This document shows, piece by piece, positions 8,258-16,387 of a stretch of 64,000 nt of DNA. Position 1 is the stretch's first letter. Every line of letters begins with the position of its first letter. Below the pieces are notes generated by a model, which saw nothing but the letters and a program-made list of their open reading frames with translations, searched no databases and was not told the origin of the DNA. The stretch comes from Tautonia plasticadhaerens (lineage in GTDB: Bacteria > Planctomycetota > Planctomycetia > Isosphaerales > Isosphaeraceae). The translations under genes were made by a program, and so were the position numbers. The stretch spans positions 1,302,001 through 1,366,000 of the forward strand of contig NZ_CP036426.1 of the NCBI RefSeq assembly GCF_007752535.1, in the 5' to 3' direction.

Positions 8258-8397
8258 GCCGGGCCTCCCGGATCGCCGCCACTCGGCCCGTGTCTGAGCC
8301 ATCGCGAGGCCTTGCCGACCGGCAGCAGGAATCCGCGGACGACGGGGGCTCCGTCGCGGATGCTGTCGTCGACCACCTTCGGGGTCCTGGTCATCAT
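8254..8397 (-). pseudogene. Uma2-derived 47-codon mini-ORF (duplicated 3' fragment)
   Basis: A 47-residue frame starts at an ATG (8397) behind GGGGAG and ends at 8254, its TGA overlapping the helicase ATG. Its core, DGAPVVRGFLLPVGKASRWLR, resembles the last 25 residues of the neighbouring Uma2 protein, DGAPVLPDLRLPVAEVFGWLR. The two DNA segments are about three-quarters identical over some 70 bases without gaps by my count. It is therefore a duplicated C-terminal scrap of Uma2 lacking the nuclease core. It may persist as a leader that couples helicase translation to the operon. Confidence 0.65.
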
Positions 8398-8419
8398 TTC
8401 GCTCCCCGTTTCGCGAGGG

Positions 8420-9001
8420 TCATGCGTCGCCGGGCCATCCCCTGAGCCAGCCGAAGACCTCGGCGACCGGCAGCCGGAGGTCGGGGAGGACGGGGGCCCC
8501 GTCGAGGACGTCTCCGGTCGAGAGCCGGACGGCCTCGAGGCCGGGTCGATAGACGTCGATCGAGCGACGTCCCGGATGGACGAGCCAGCCGAGCGGGCAG
8601 CCGTGGGCCGTCGAGTGGACCAGCTTGTCGTGGGCGTCGCTCGTCGACTGCCGGGGCGAGATGATCTCGATGTGGAGATCAGGCGGCCGGTCGACCTGCC
8701 CGGCCGGCTCGCCGTCGGAGTCGAAGGTGACGTGCTCACGCAACATGAACGCGACGTCGGGGATGATCGACCGCCCGTCGAAGGTGCATCGGAGTTCAGG
8801 GATCGCCTCGCCCCGGTGGCCGGCGGCCCCGTCGAGCCGGTAGAGGAACTGCTTGGTCAGCCGACCGTGCTTATACTGGGGCGACACCTTGGGCACGATC
8901 CTCCCATCGATGTATTCCAGGTACGGACGCCGGTCGATCTCGGGGAGTTCGAGGAACTCGTCGAGAGCGAGGCCGTCGCTCGCCTTCGGGATGCTCGACA
9001 T
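8420..9001 (-). CDS. Uma2-family (PD-(D/E)XK-like) putative endonuclease
   Basis: Uma2 proteins (DUF820) have a restriction-endonuclease-like fold and are abundant in planctomycetes and cyanobacteria; their biological role is not settled. The 193-residue product has the expected layout: ALDEFLELPE at the start, a YIDGRIV strand with glutamate/aspartate, IIPDVAFML (the catalytic PD), then PPDLHIEIISP with the acidic ExI element and a downstream DAHDKL lysine. The ATG at 9001 has a GGAGG upstream. It starts 4 bases after the 2H phosphoesterase stop and is followed 22 bases later by the mini-ORF, so these genes form an operon. Confidence 0.85.
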   Translation of the reverse strand: MSSIPKASDGLALDEFLELPEIDRRPYLEYIDGRIVPKVSPQYKHGRLTKQFLYRLDGAAGHRGEAIPELRCTFDGRSIIPDVAFMLREHVTFDSDGEPAGQVDRPPDLHIEIISPRQSTSDAHDKLVHSTAHGCPLGWLVHPGRRSIDVYRPGLEAVRLSTGDVLDGAPVLPDLRLPVAEVFGWLRGWPGDA

Positions 9002-9005
9002 GGCG

Positions 9006-9620
9006 TCACGCCTCCAGGTCGGGGCTCGGGTCCCCATGGAAAGGATACCGCGCCAACGGGCGCCACGGCCCCCCGAGGTAGGCCCAGAGCCGCAGCGAAT
9101 CCCCCATCCCTGTCCAGGGCTCGAACTCGTCCCGGTAGGCGGCGAGGCCGACTCGGGCGGCGGTGCGGTCGGCCTTGTTCATCAGGGTGACGTGGGGGCG
9201 GAAGGTCTGCCGGTCTTGGGGGGAGAGCCAGGGGGAGAAGGCGTCGTCCAGCCGGCGGTGCAGGGGGGCCAGGCCGGGCACGTCGAGCCCGAGGGCGAAG
9301 CCCGAACCGAGGGGAACGACCTTCGAGAACCGCAAGGCGATCGGCGGCCGGGCCCCGGCCGCCTCTCCCAGTTCGGCGGAGACGGCGTCGAGTTCTTCCG
9401 GCGGGAGCGCGTGGAACAGCGACAGGTGCGCGGGGATGAGGTTCCGATCCGTGGGGAAGAAGCGGCGTCGGAGGCCGTCGAGCCGGTCGAAGGTCTCCGC
9501 GTCGAATCCGAGGGTGACGATCAGGGGGGTGGTCGGTCGGGGCTCGAACAGGGGATCGGCCTCCCAGGCGCCGGGGGGAGGGCGGGCCGCCGGGGCTCCC
9601 TCGCCCCGCTGGACATCCAT
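9006..9620 (-). CDS. 2H phosphoesterase (LigT / 2'-5' RNA ligase-like)
   Basis: Members of this superfamily cleave or ligate 2',5' or 2',3'-cyclic phosphate bonds in RNA or cyclic oligonucleotides. The two defining H-x-S/T motifs are present: HLSLFHAL at about residues 74-81 and HVTLMNKA at about 155-162. The first 35 residues are Pro/Ala-rich and may be a linker. At 204 residues the protein is close to the family size. It is the first gene of the Uma2-helicase operon. Its substrate cannot be read from sequence: tRNA repair, cyclic phosphodiester processing and hydrolysis of signalling oligonucleotides are all possible. Confidence 0.8.
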   Translation of the reverse strand: MDVQRGEGAPAARPPPGAWEADPLFEPRPTTPLIVTLGFDAETFDRLDGLRRRFFPTDRNLIPAHLSLFHALPPEELDAVSAELGEAAGARPPIALRFSKVVPLGSGFALGLDVPGLAPLHRRLDDAFSPWLSPQDRQTFRPHVTLMNKADRTAARVGLAAYRDEFEPWTGMGDSLRLWAYLGGPWRPLARYPFHGDPSPDLEA

Positions 9621-9684
9621 ATCCCGAGCCTATCGCATGGTCCGGCCCGGGGCCAGGGGGCCGGCCCGTGCGATCGGTGCGTCC

Positions 9685-11172
9685 TCAGCCGTGGCCGTAG
9701 CCGCGGTCGAAGGCGTCGATGCTGCGGATGTGGTCGGTGTAGACGGTCCGGAAGGTGTCCTGGTCGACCGACCAGCGGGGGTCGTCGACGGTGTGGCGGT
9801 GGCAGTGCTCCTCGATCAGGCGGTGGAGGAACTTGAAGAGCTGCCGGGGGGTGCGGAGGTGGCCCAATGCGTCCTTCAGGGCGTCGTCGGCAACGGCCTC
9901 GTCGACAAACTGGCGGAGGCGGGGGCCGCCATCGGTGCGCTCGCCGTCACCGTCGCCGTCGGGGGTGCAGGCGCGGAGGCGGTCGGTCGCCAGGTCGTAG
10001 AGCGACGGTCCGGTCCAGCGCAACGGCTTGATCATGTTCAGCTTGTCGGGCCGGGCGCGGTCGTAGAAGTCCTTGTCCATCTTGTCCAGGTAGTAGGCCA
10101 GCTCGATCGGCAGCAGGAGCTTCAGGCCGATCCCCTGGTGTCGGAGGAACTTGTGGTCGAGCAGCGGCCAGACCAGGGCCTTCATCTTCCTCGGATCGCC
10201 CTCGATCGCCTGGGGCTCGTCGACGCGGTCGACCAGCACGATGATCCCGCCGTAGCCGAGGTCTTTGAGCACCCCCTGGAACTTCCGGAGCAGTTCGAAC
10301 CGCTCTTCACCTTCCCCACCCTTCGAGGCGGTCGGCATCGGCTGGCCGGCCAGCTCGGTCGGCCGGAACCAGAGCAGCTCCCAGCGCAGGGCGCCGGGAT
10401 CCCGGCTCAGGACCCGGAGGGCCTTGCGGATGTCCCGGGCCCGCAGTTCGGCCCGGAGCAGCCGCCAGCCCCAGTAGAGCCAGCCGATCGCCACGATGCC
10501 GACCAGCCAGGGGGTGATCGACCAGTCCCGGAGGGCGCCGAAGGACGCCAGCAGCGCCGCGACGATCACCGTCACCCCGACGCCGATCTGGAGGTCCCGG
10601 CGGCTCCAGAGCGGGCGGAATCCGGATCGGCGTCGCAGGCGGTCCCAGCGGCGGTCGATCGGCTCACCGGTCGAGGCGTCGTAGAGCGCGGCCAGCAGCA
10701 GCAGGTCCCGGCGACGGTCCAGAGAGAGACGGGTCAGATCCGCCTTCTCCTCGGTCAGGCGGTCGACCAGCTGGGTGACCCCGAGCGAGAGAATCGCGTC
10801 CATGTGATCGTGCAGCTTCCACCGGGAGAGGGCCGAGGCGGTGTCCCGGGCCTTCAAGGCGGTGCGGAAGTGGTCGAGGAAGGGGTTGAATTCGTCGTAG
10901 GAGATGACGAGGACGCGGGAGTCGGGGTGGTCGGCGTTGTACCCTTCCAGCTCGGCGATGGCCTGGAGCCTCATGGCGGTCTTGCCGCTGCCCTTCTCGC
11001 CGAAGACCAGGGCGGTGGAGGGCTCGGCCGGGCTGCCGAAGAACTTGTCCCAGGCCGGGTGGTGGATCGTCCAGAGGCAGCCCCGCTTGAAGACCGTGTC
11101 GGTCTGGGCGTCCTCCTCGCTGAAGGGGTTACCGACGATCCCGTAGTGCTTGAGGAACTGGTCCGTCTTCAT
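9685..11172 (-). CDS. Membrane-associated P-loop ATPase, KAP/STAND-like
   Basis: This 495-residue protein starts with a short helical segment and a Walker A motif GEKGSGKT (58-65). A pair of hydrophobic segments (about 197-216 and 221-238, containing VGVTVIVAALLASFGAL) lies inside the ATPase region, the arrangement seen in KAP-type NTPases. A probable Walker B strand is YGGIIVLVDRVDEP (about 300-313). The C-terminal third is helical and contains LRTPRQLFKFLHRLIEEHC. KAP and related P-loop proteins are often membrane-anchored and appear in defence loci. It lies 64 bases upstream of the phosphoesterase on the same strand, so it may belong to the same operon. I do not recognise a specific named family. 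Confidence 0.65.
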   Translation of the reverse strand: MKTDQFLKHYGIVGNPFSEEDAQTDTVFKRGCLWTIHHPAWDKFFGSPAEPSTALVFGEKGSGKTAMRLQAIAELEGYNADHPDSRVLVISYDEFNPFLDHFRTALKARDTASALSRWKLHDHMDAILSLGVTQLVDRLTEEKADLTRLSLDRRRDLLLLAALYDASTGEPIDRRWDRLRRRSGFRPLWSRRDLQIGVGVTVIVAALLASFGALRDWSITPWLVGIVAIGWLYWGWRLLRAELRARDIRKALRVLSRDPGALRWELLWFRPTELAGQPMPTASKGGEGEERFELLRKFQGVLKDLGYGGIIVLVDRVDEPQAIEGDPRKMKALVWPLLDHKFLRHQGIGLKLLLPIELAYYLDKMDKDFYDRARPDKLNMIKPLRWTGPSLYDLATDRLRACTPDGDGDGERTDGGPRLRQFVDEAVADDALKDALGHLRTPRQLFKFLHRLIEEHCHRHTVDDPRWSVDQDTFRTVYTDHIRSIDAFDRGYGHG

Positions 11173-11396
11173 CTGATCGCCACGTCCTTGGGACGGAGGG
11201 TCGGAGATCGGCGGGGTCGCCTTCGAGTCCCGGCTCGGGCCTATGGTGATACCCGAACCCGGGCCGGCGACGCAATCTCAGCAGGGTCGGCCGCCGGGCG
11301 AGGTCGCCGGGCCGGCCCCTCGACGTTATCATGCTCACGAGGCGGATTTCCGGCACCGAGGGGCGTCGGCCCGGCTCGCCCCGAGGCCTGGTGGGG

Positions 11397-12221
11397 ATGG
11401 CTCGCATGGGAATCGGAGGCGTCCGGGGCCGGGTCGTCCCGTTATTGCTGGTCGTGCTCTCGGGGGTCATCCTCCCCGGTTGCCGGGGCCCGTCGGCCGA
11501 CGGGCCGCCCCCCGAGCTGCACGTGGCCGCGGCCAGCGACCTGTTCGGGGCGATGCCCGAGCTGGCCGACGCCTTCGAGCGGAGGACGGGGGTCCGGGTC
11601 GTCCCGGTGCTCGGGTCCTCGGGACAGCTGGCCCGCCAGATCGAGCAGGGGGCGCCTTACGACCTGTTCCTCTCCGCCAACCTCGACTACGCCCGACGCC
11701 TGGCCGACTCCGGGGCGATCGACCCGGCGACGGTCCGGCCCTACGCCGTCGGGCCCCTGGTCCTGGCCTTCCCGGCCACGGCCGGTACGGGGCGCTCGGG
11801 GTTGGGCGCCCTGGCCGACCCCGAGGTCCGCAGCATCGCCCTGGCCAACCCCGACCATGCCCCGTATGGGAAGGCGGGGAAGCAGGTGCTGGAGCGATCG
11901 GGGCTCTGGGACTCCCTGGAGTCGAAGGTGGTGTACGGGCAGTCGATCCGGGTCGCCTGCCGGTTCGTGGAGTCCGGGCAGGCCGACGCCGGGCTGATCG
12001 CCCGCTCCCTGGCCGACACCCCCGGGATCCGCTGGGAACCGATCGACCCCGCCCTGCACGACCCGATCGAGCAGTACCTCGGCGTCGTCGCCGCGAGCGA
12101 CCGCCGGCAGACGGCCCTCGCCTTCTGCGAATTGCTCCTCGGCGAGGAGGGCCGGGCGATCCTCCGGCGGTTCGGTTTCGAGGGGCTCGCGGGCGGGGAC
12201 CGATCGGCGAGCGGGGGGTGA
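11397..12221 (+). CDS. ModA-like substrate-binding lipoprotein
   Basis: The 274-residue product is a periplasmic binding protein of the molybdate/sulfate type. It begins with a lipoprotein signal peptide, a hydrophobic stretch ending in the lipobox LPGC (Cys29). The mature part starts ELHVAAASDLFGAMPELADAF, the ModA N-terminal signature, and includes APYDLFLSANLDYA and LALANPDHAPYGKAGK. No ModB or ModC gene is adjacent, so the permease and ATPase must be elsewhere or the protein has another role. The start at 11397 was preferred over 11331 because the signal peptide then begins normally; 11406 is also possible. Confidence 0.8.
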   Translation: MARMGIGGVRGRVVPLLLVVLSGVILPGCRGPSADGPPPELHVAAASDLFGAMPELADAFERRTGVRVVPVLGSSGQLARQIEQGAPYDLFLSANLDYARRLADSGAIDPATVRPYAVGPLVLAFPATAGTGRSGLGALADPEVRSIALANPDHAPYGKAGKQVLERSGLWDSLESKVVYGQSIRVACRFVESGQADAGLIARSLADTPGIRWEPIDPALHDPIEQYLGVVAASDRRQTALAFCELLLGEEGRAILRRFGFEGLAGGDRSASGG

Positions 12222-12406
12222 TCGTCGATGGTTGGGATCCGATGCCGGACGGCCGGAGACGGGGTGGCGGCTCGCTGCGGATCGAGTCGGGGACGCGGCG
12301 GGAGCCGTTGCGTGGAGGCGACGCCCCGCCGTGATCGGCCGCCGTCGATCCGCCGAGGGCGACCCGGGGACATCAGGCAGGGAGCCCGGGGATCGGGGGC
12401 GGGGCG

Positions 12407-13243
12407 TTGACCGAGGACCTGATCGAGCAATTCGGCTACCTCGGCATCGTCCTGCTGTTGGTGCTCGGCGGCCTGGGACTGCCGGTCCCCGAGGAGGCGC
12501 CGATCATCCTGGCGGCGATCCTCACCAGGAAAGGTGCGATGTGGGGGCCGATGGCCTTCGGGGCCTGCGTCGTGGGGGTGCTGCTGGGCGACTTCGTCGT
12601 CTATGGGCTCGGGTACGTCTACGGGGAACGCGTCCTCGCCTTCCGGCTGACCCGGAAGCTCTTGACCCGGGCGAGGGAGGCGCAGATCAAGGGCTATTTC
12701 CAGAGGCATGGCCTGAAGATCCTGATCGTCGGCCGGTTCGCGGTCGGCTTCCGGACGGCCGCCTACCTGACGGCGGGGATCCTGAGGCATCCCCCGCTGA
12801 AGCTCCTGATGACGGACCTCTTCGCCGTGATGCTCAGCACCCCGCTGATGTTCGGCCTGGGCTATTTCTTCGCCCGGCAGATCGAGGAGGGGATCCGGGA
12901 GGTGCAGCACTCCCTCGCGTTGGTCGCCGCCGGGGCGCTGGTCCTCCTGCTGTTGGTCCGATCGGAGCGGGCCCGCCGCCGCGGGGGGAGGCCCGTCGGC
13001 CCTCCCGTGCTCGAGGGGGACGAGGCCCCGCTGCCCCCCGCGGACGTCGCCCCGGCCCGGCCCTCCTCCCCGGCAGCCCCCCAGGTCCCTCGGCCCGGCC
13101 CCGGATCGGCCGGTGCAGGAGAGTCCCGCCTCCCGGCCGATCCGCCGGCAAACACCCCGGGCCCGACCGCCGGGGCGGGGCCGTCCGGACCCCCGATTTC
13201 CCCCGACTTGCCGCGCGGGTCTCCCGGACCGCCCGGCCGATGA
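12407..13243 (+). CDS. DedA / SNARE-associated family membrane protein with a proline-rich tail
   Basis: DedA proteins are inner-membrane proteins linked to undecaprenyl-phosphate or phospholipid flipping. The first 190 residues carry the family signature: GLPVPEEAPI in the first re-entrant loop, then VGRFAVGFRTAAYLTAGI, with several membrane helices before and after. The last 85 or so residues are Pro/Ala/Gly-rich and unlike DedA proteins. The start is a TTG at 12407, since no ATG or GTG fits; this is uncertain. The gene follows the ModA-like gene on the same strand after 185 bases. Confidence 0.8.
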   Translation: MTEDLIEQFGYLGIVLLLVLGGLGLPVPEEAPIILAAILTRKGAMWGPMAFGACVVGVLLGDFVVYGLGYVYGERVLAFRLTRKLLTRAREAQIKGYFQRHGLKILIVGRFAVGFRTAAYLTAGILRHPPLKLLMTDLFAVMLSTPLMFGLGYFFARQIEEGIREVQHSLALVAAGALVLLLLVRSERARRRGGRPVGPPVLEGDEAPLPPADVAPARPSSPAAPQVPRPGPGSAGAGESRLPADPPANTPGPTAGAGPSGPPISPDLPRGSPGPPGR

Positions 13244-13933
13244 GGCCCGTCCCTGACCAGGAGCGGCGGCCCGAAATCGCCGGGATCGCTCCGGGATCGG
13301 GCGGAACCCGGGCCGGCGGTCCCGATCGCTCCTGTCCCCCCGACGCCGACGGGGCGGACGGCGGGCCGATCCGGGGACCTGATCCCGGCCCGGTTCGAGA
13401 AACCGGCCGGGGGTGGGCAGCGTCGCCTCCAGTTCGTATGATCGGGTTCCCGGGTCGGGCCGAGGCCCCAGGGGCCTCGCGACGCAGGGCCGGTCGGCCC
13501 GCACCGATCCCCGGATGCCATCGCGATCCGGCGGCCCTGTCAGGGCCGGGGCGTCGTCGCGTCGGGTCGAGGGCGACCCGGGTATCCGTCGGGCCGGTGA
13601 TTGGGCGCCCCAGGTTCCCGATCCCTCCCCGACCGCCGGGAGCGTAGGCAATCCCCTCCCGAGGCCCCCGGGGCGCGGGAATGCGGTCCCGATCGGCCGG
13701 ACCGGCCCTCCTCGGCGAGGTCCCGGCCACCGCCATCGGGCACGAGCCCGGCCGTCGGTGAACGGAGCCGCCCGGGGCGGCTCGAGGACCGGGGCCGACG
13801 CGCCCGTCCGGGGCGACGACGGCGTCATTTTACGAAATCGTATTGGAATCCGTTCGAATCCGAGGGCATCCGGCCGGGCCGCCCCATGCGCCCGGCGGGC
13901 CGCCCACCCATCGCGACCGAGGACCATCGATCG
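13244..13933. other. 690-base gene-free region between the DedA and methyltransferase genes
   Basis: Open frames are present on both strands but look like random GC-rich translation. Two points stand out: a TATGAT hexamer at 13437-13442 that could be a -10 element, and an unusually AT-rich patch at 13825-13855 (CATTTTACGAAATCG then TATTGGAATCC) just upstream of the methyltransferase, a likely promoter region. No RNA gene was recognised. Confidence 0.5.
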
Positions 13934-14713
13934 ATGCGAACCCAGCCCCGCTACCGGATCCAGTTCCCCGTCAACGAGGTCGACCACCTGGACCAGGACG
14001 AGACGTACTTCTACCTCGTCGAGTCGGGCGATCGGAAGAAGATCCGCTTCCACGACTACGGGGCGATCTACGAGCGGCCGGGCCTGTACGAGCAGCTCTT
14101 CTACGACCGGCTCAAGTGCCAGTCGCCGGCCAAGGTGGCCAGCGTCCTCCGGGCCTCGACCCAGCAGGCGGGGGTGAACTTCTCGGAACTCCGCGTGCTC
14201 GACTTCGGGGCCGGCAACGGGATGATGGCCGAGGAACTGAGCAACCACGGCGTGGCCCGGCTGGTCGGCGTGGACATCATCGAATCGGCGCGGCTGGCCG
14301 CCGAGCGCGACCGGCCCCAGGTCTACGACGGCTACTACGTCCAGGACTTCACCGAGCTGGACGACGCCCGCCGCAAGGAGATCGGCGAGTGGTCCTTCGA
14401 CTGCCTGGTCACCGTCGCCGCCCTGGGCTTCGGCGACGTGCCCCCCAGGGCATTCGTCGAGGCGTTCAACATGGTCCAGGACGACGGCTGGCTCGCCTTC
14501 AACATCAAGGAGACCTTCCTGGACAAGTCCGACCGTTCCGGCTTCTCCAGCCTGATCCGGGGGATGATCCTCTCCAATTACATCGAGCTGTACTTCCTTG
14601 AGCGATACCGCCACCGCTTCTCGATCGAGGGCAAGCCGCTGCCCTACCTCGCCATCGGTGCCCGCAAGCGCCGGGACCTGCCCATGGACCTCGTCGGCGA
14701 GGTCAGGGCCTGA
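13934..14713 (+). CDS. Class I SAM-dependent methyltransferase
   Basis: The 259-residue product has a Rossmann-type methyltransferase core: motif I LRVLDFGAGNGMMAEEL at about residues 92-108, the acidic end of strand 2 LVGVDIIES at about 118-126, and a strand-4 segment FDCLVTVAALGFG at about 155-167. The N-terminal 60 residues contain DETYFYLVESGD and RPGLYEQLFYDRL. The target is not predictable. The ATG at 13934 starts the conserved-looking part; the open frame further upstream looks like random coding. It is followed after 111 bases by the secreted thioredoxin/PDZ gene. Confidence 0.75.
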   Translation: MRTQPRYRIQFPVNEVDHLDQDETYFYLVESGDRKKIRFHDYGAIYERPGLYEQLFYDRLKCQSPAKVASVLRASTQQAGVNFSELRVLDFGAGNGMMAEELSNHGVARLVGVDIIESARLAAERDRPQVYDGYYVQDFTELDDARRKEIGEWSFDCLVTVAALGFGDVPPRAFVEAFNMVQDDGWLAFNIKETFLDKSDRSGFSSLIRGMILSNYIELYFLERYRHRFSIEGKPLPYLAIGARKRRDLPMDLVGEVRA

Positions 14714-14824
14714 TCCGGGACGGGGTCGGGGCGGGGGCCGCACCCCGTTCCGGCCCCGCCGGGCATGCGATATCCTGGTCGCCTCGGGCCTCGTCACCGA
14801 TCCCCCCCGACCAGGAGTCCGACG

Positions 14825-16147
14825 ATGCGACTTCGCACCCTCGCCCTCGCCGCGGTCGTGCTCTCGGCCGTCCCCGCCGTCGCCCAGGACCGGGCCACCC
14901 GGGTCCGGGGCGACCGGGACACGTTCGCCGAGTCCCTCACCTGGATCTACAACGACCTCGGAGAGGGGATGGCCGCCGCCCGGGAGCAGGACAAGCCGCT
15001 GATGGCGGTGGTGCGCTGCATCCCCTGCGAGGCCTGCCAGGAGTTCGACGACGACGTCGCCCGCCGGGACCCCGTCATCCGGGACCTGATGGACCGCTTC
15101 GTCTGCGTCCGGCTGGTGCAGGCGAACACGCTCGACCTCTCCACGTTCCAGTACGACTACGACCAGTCGATGGCGATCGTCTTCCTCCACCCCGACGGCA
15201 CCATCCTCGGCCGCTTCGGGACCCGGTCCGAGCGGCACGAGACGGAGGACATCTCCCTGCTCGGCCTCCGGGCCGCGATGGAGGAGACGCTCCGCCTGTT
15301 CGCTTCCTACGACGACGTCCGCCCCTCGCTCCGGGGCAAGCAGCCCGGGCCGGCCGAGTACGCCACCCCGCTGGAATACCCGTCCATCGCCGGCCGCTAC
15401 GGCGAGACGCTCGACTACGAGGGGGAGGTGGTCGAGTCCTGCCTCCACTGTCACCAGGTCCGGGAAGCCGAGCGCCTCGTCTATCGGGACGCCGGTGAGC
15501 CGATCCCCGACGAGGTCCTCTTCCCGTACCCCGACCCCACGGCACTCGGCCTCAAGCTCGATCCCGAGTCGCTCGTCGTCGTCGAGGAAGTCGCCCCCGG
15601 CTCCCCGGCCGACGAGGCGGGCATCGCCGTCGGCGACCGGCTCGCCTCGGTCGAGGGCCAGCCCCTCGTCTCGACGGCCGACCTCCAGTGGATCCTGCAC
15701 CAGACCCCATCCGGCCCCGCTGAGCTGGAGGCCGAGGTCGGGCGCGGCGACGGACGGGTCGCCACCACCCTGGGACTCCCCGACGATTGGAGGCGATCGG
15801 GCAACATCTCCTGGCGCGTCTCCACCTGGGATCTCCGCCGCCAGGCCTTCGGCGGAATGAAGCTCAGCGACCTGGACGACGAACGTCGAGACGAGCTGGG
15901 CCTCGGCGAGGATTCGATGGCCCTGCACGCCGACCACGTCGGCCAGTACGGCGAGCACGCCGTCGCCAAGCGGGCCGGCCTGGAGATCGGCGACGTCCTC
16001 CTCGCCTTCGACGGGCAGGAAGGCCGGATGACGGAGTCCGAGTTGCTCGCCCACGTCCTCCGGAATCGAAGCCCGGGCGATCATATCGACCTCCGCGTCC
16101 GGAAGGCCGACGGGTCGGTCGAGGACGCCCGGATCCGGCTCCCCTGA
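14825..16147 (+). CDS. Secreted thioredoxin-fold protein with a CxxCH motif and two PDZ domains
   Basis: The 440-residue product begins with a Sec signal peptide (cleavage after AVAQ, about residue 21). Residues 35-165 form a thioredoxin-like domain with three close cysteines, C65, C68 and C71 (CIPCEAC). A CLHCH motif at 206-210 matches the c-type haem attachment signature CxxCH. A PDZ domain covers about 240-330 (VAPGSPADEAGIAVGDRL) and a second about 370-440 (AKRAGLEIGDVLLAFDGQ). A plausible role is an extracytoplasmic redox or haem protein that binds partner peptides. Haem attachment is suggested by one motif only and is not proven. A TATCCT element at 14771-14776 precedes it. Confidence 0.7.
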   Translation: MRLRTLALAAVVLSAVPAVAQDRATRVRGDRDTFAESLTWIYNDLGEGMAAAREQDKPLMAVVRCIPCEACQEFDDDVARRDPVIRDLMDRFVCVRLVQANTLDLSTFQYDYDQSMAIVFLHPDGTILGRFGTRSERHETEDISLLGLRAAMEETLRLFASYDDVRPSLRGKQPGPAEYATPLEYPSIAGRYGETLDYEGEVVESCLHCHQVREAERLVYRDAGEPIPDEVLFPYPDPTALGLKLDPESLVVVEEVAPGSPADEAGIAVGDRLASVEGQPLVSTADLQWILHQTPSGPAELEAEVGRGDGRVATTLGLPDDWRRSGNISWRVSTWDLRRQAFGGMKLSDLDDERRDELGLGEDSMALHADHVGQYGEHAVAKRAGLEIGDVLLAFDGQEGRMTESELLAHVLRNRSPGDHIDLRVRKADGSVEDARIRLP

Positions 16148-16187
16148 GCCACCCGCAACTGGCCTGTTCAGCCCGGGACGGAATGGC

Positions 16188-16238
16188 TAAAGTCCCGAGG
16201 CAAGGCCGCCGAGGGCCGATTCGCCAACCGGCCTTGCC
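16188..16238 (+). promoter_or_regulatory. Possible -10 element and a 10-bp hairpin before the nitrilase gene
   Basis: TAAAGT (16188-16193) could be a -10 element. Just after it GGCAAGGCCG (16199-16208) pairs perfectly with CGGCCTTGCC (16229-16238). No T-run follows. The hairpin may end the upstream PDZ gene transcript or form the 5' end of the nitrilase mRNA. Confidence 0.35.
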
Positions 16239-16387
16239 GATTGTCCGGGTCGGATCGACGCGTCCTGTCGACGTCCGCCGATCCGGCGTCGAGTCCGGTC
16301 ACGGATTGACCGAAAGAACCGAGTGAGAGCTTCGATCCGGCCCGACTGGGATCGATCCGCTCGGTCAGGGCCTGGGAGGGCCGACTC

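Noticed and set aside
13244-13933. Coding frames in the region before the methyltransferase
   Set aside because: They are Pro/Arg/Gly-rich in all readings and have no starts with a ribosome binding site or conserved motif.
11741-16084. A 1447-codon open frame on the minus strand
   Set aside because: It runs antisense to five convincing + strand genes and has the Gly/Arg/Asp-rich composition of antisense GC-rich frames; no domain was recognisable.
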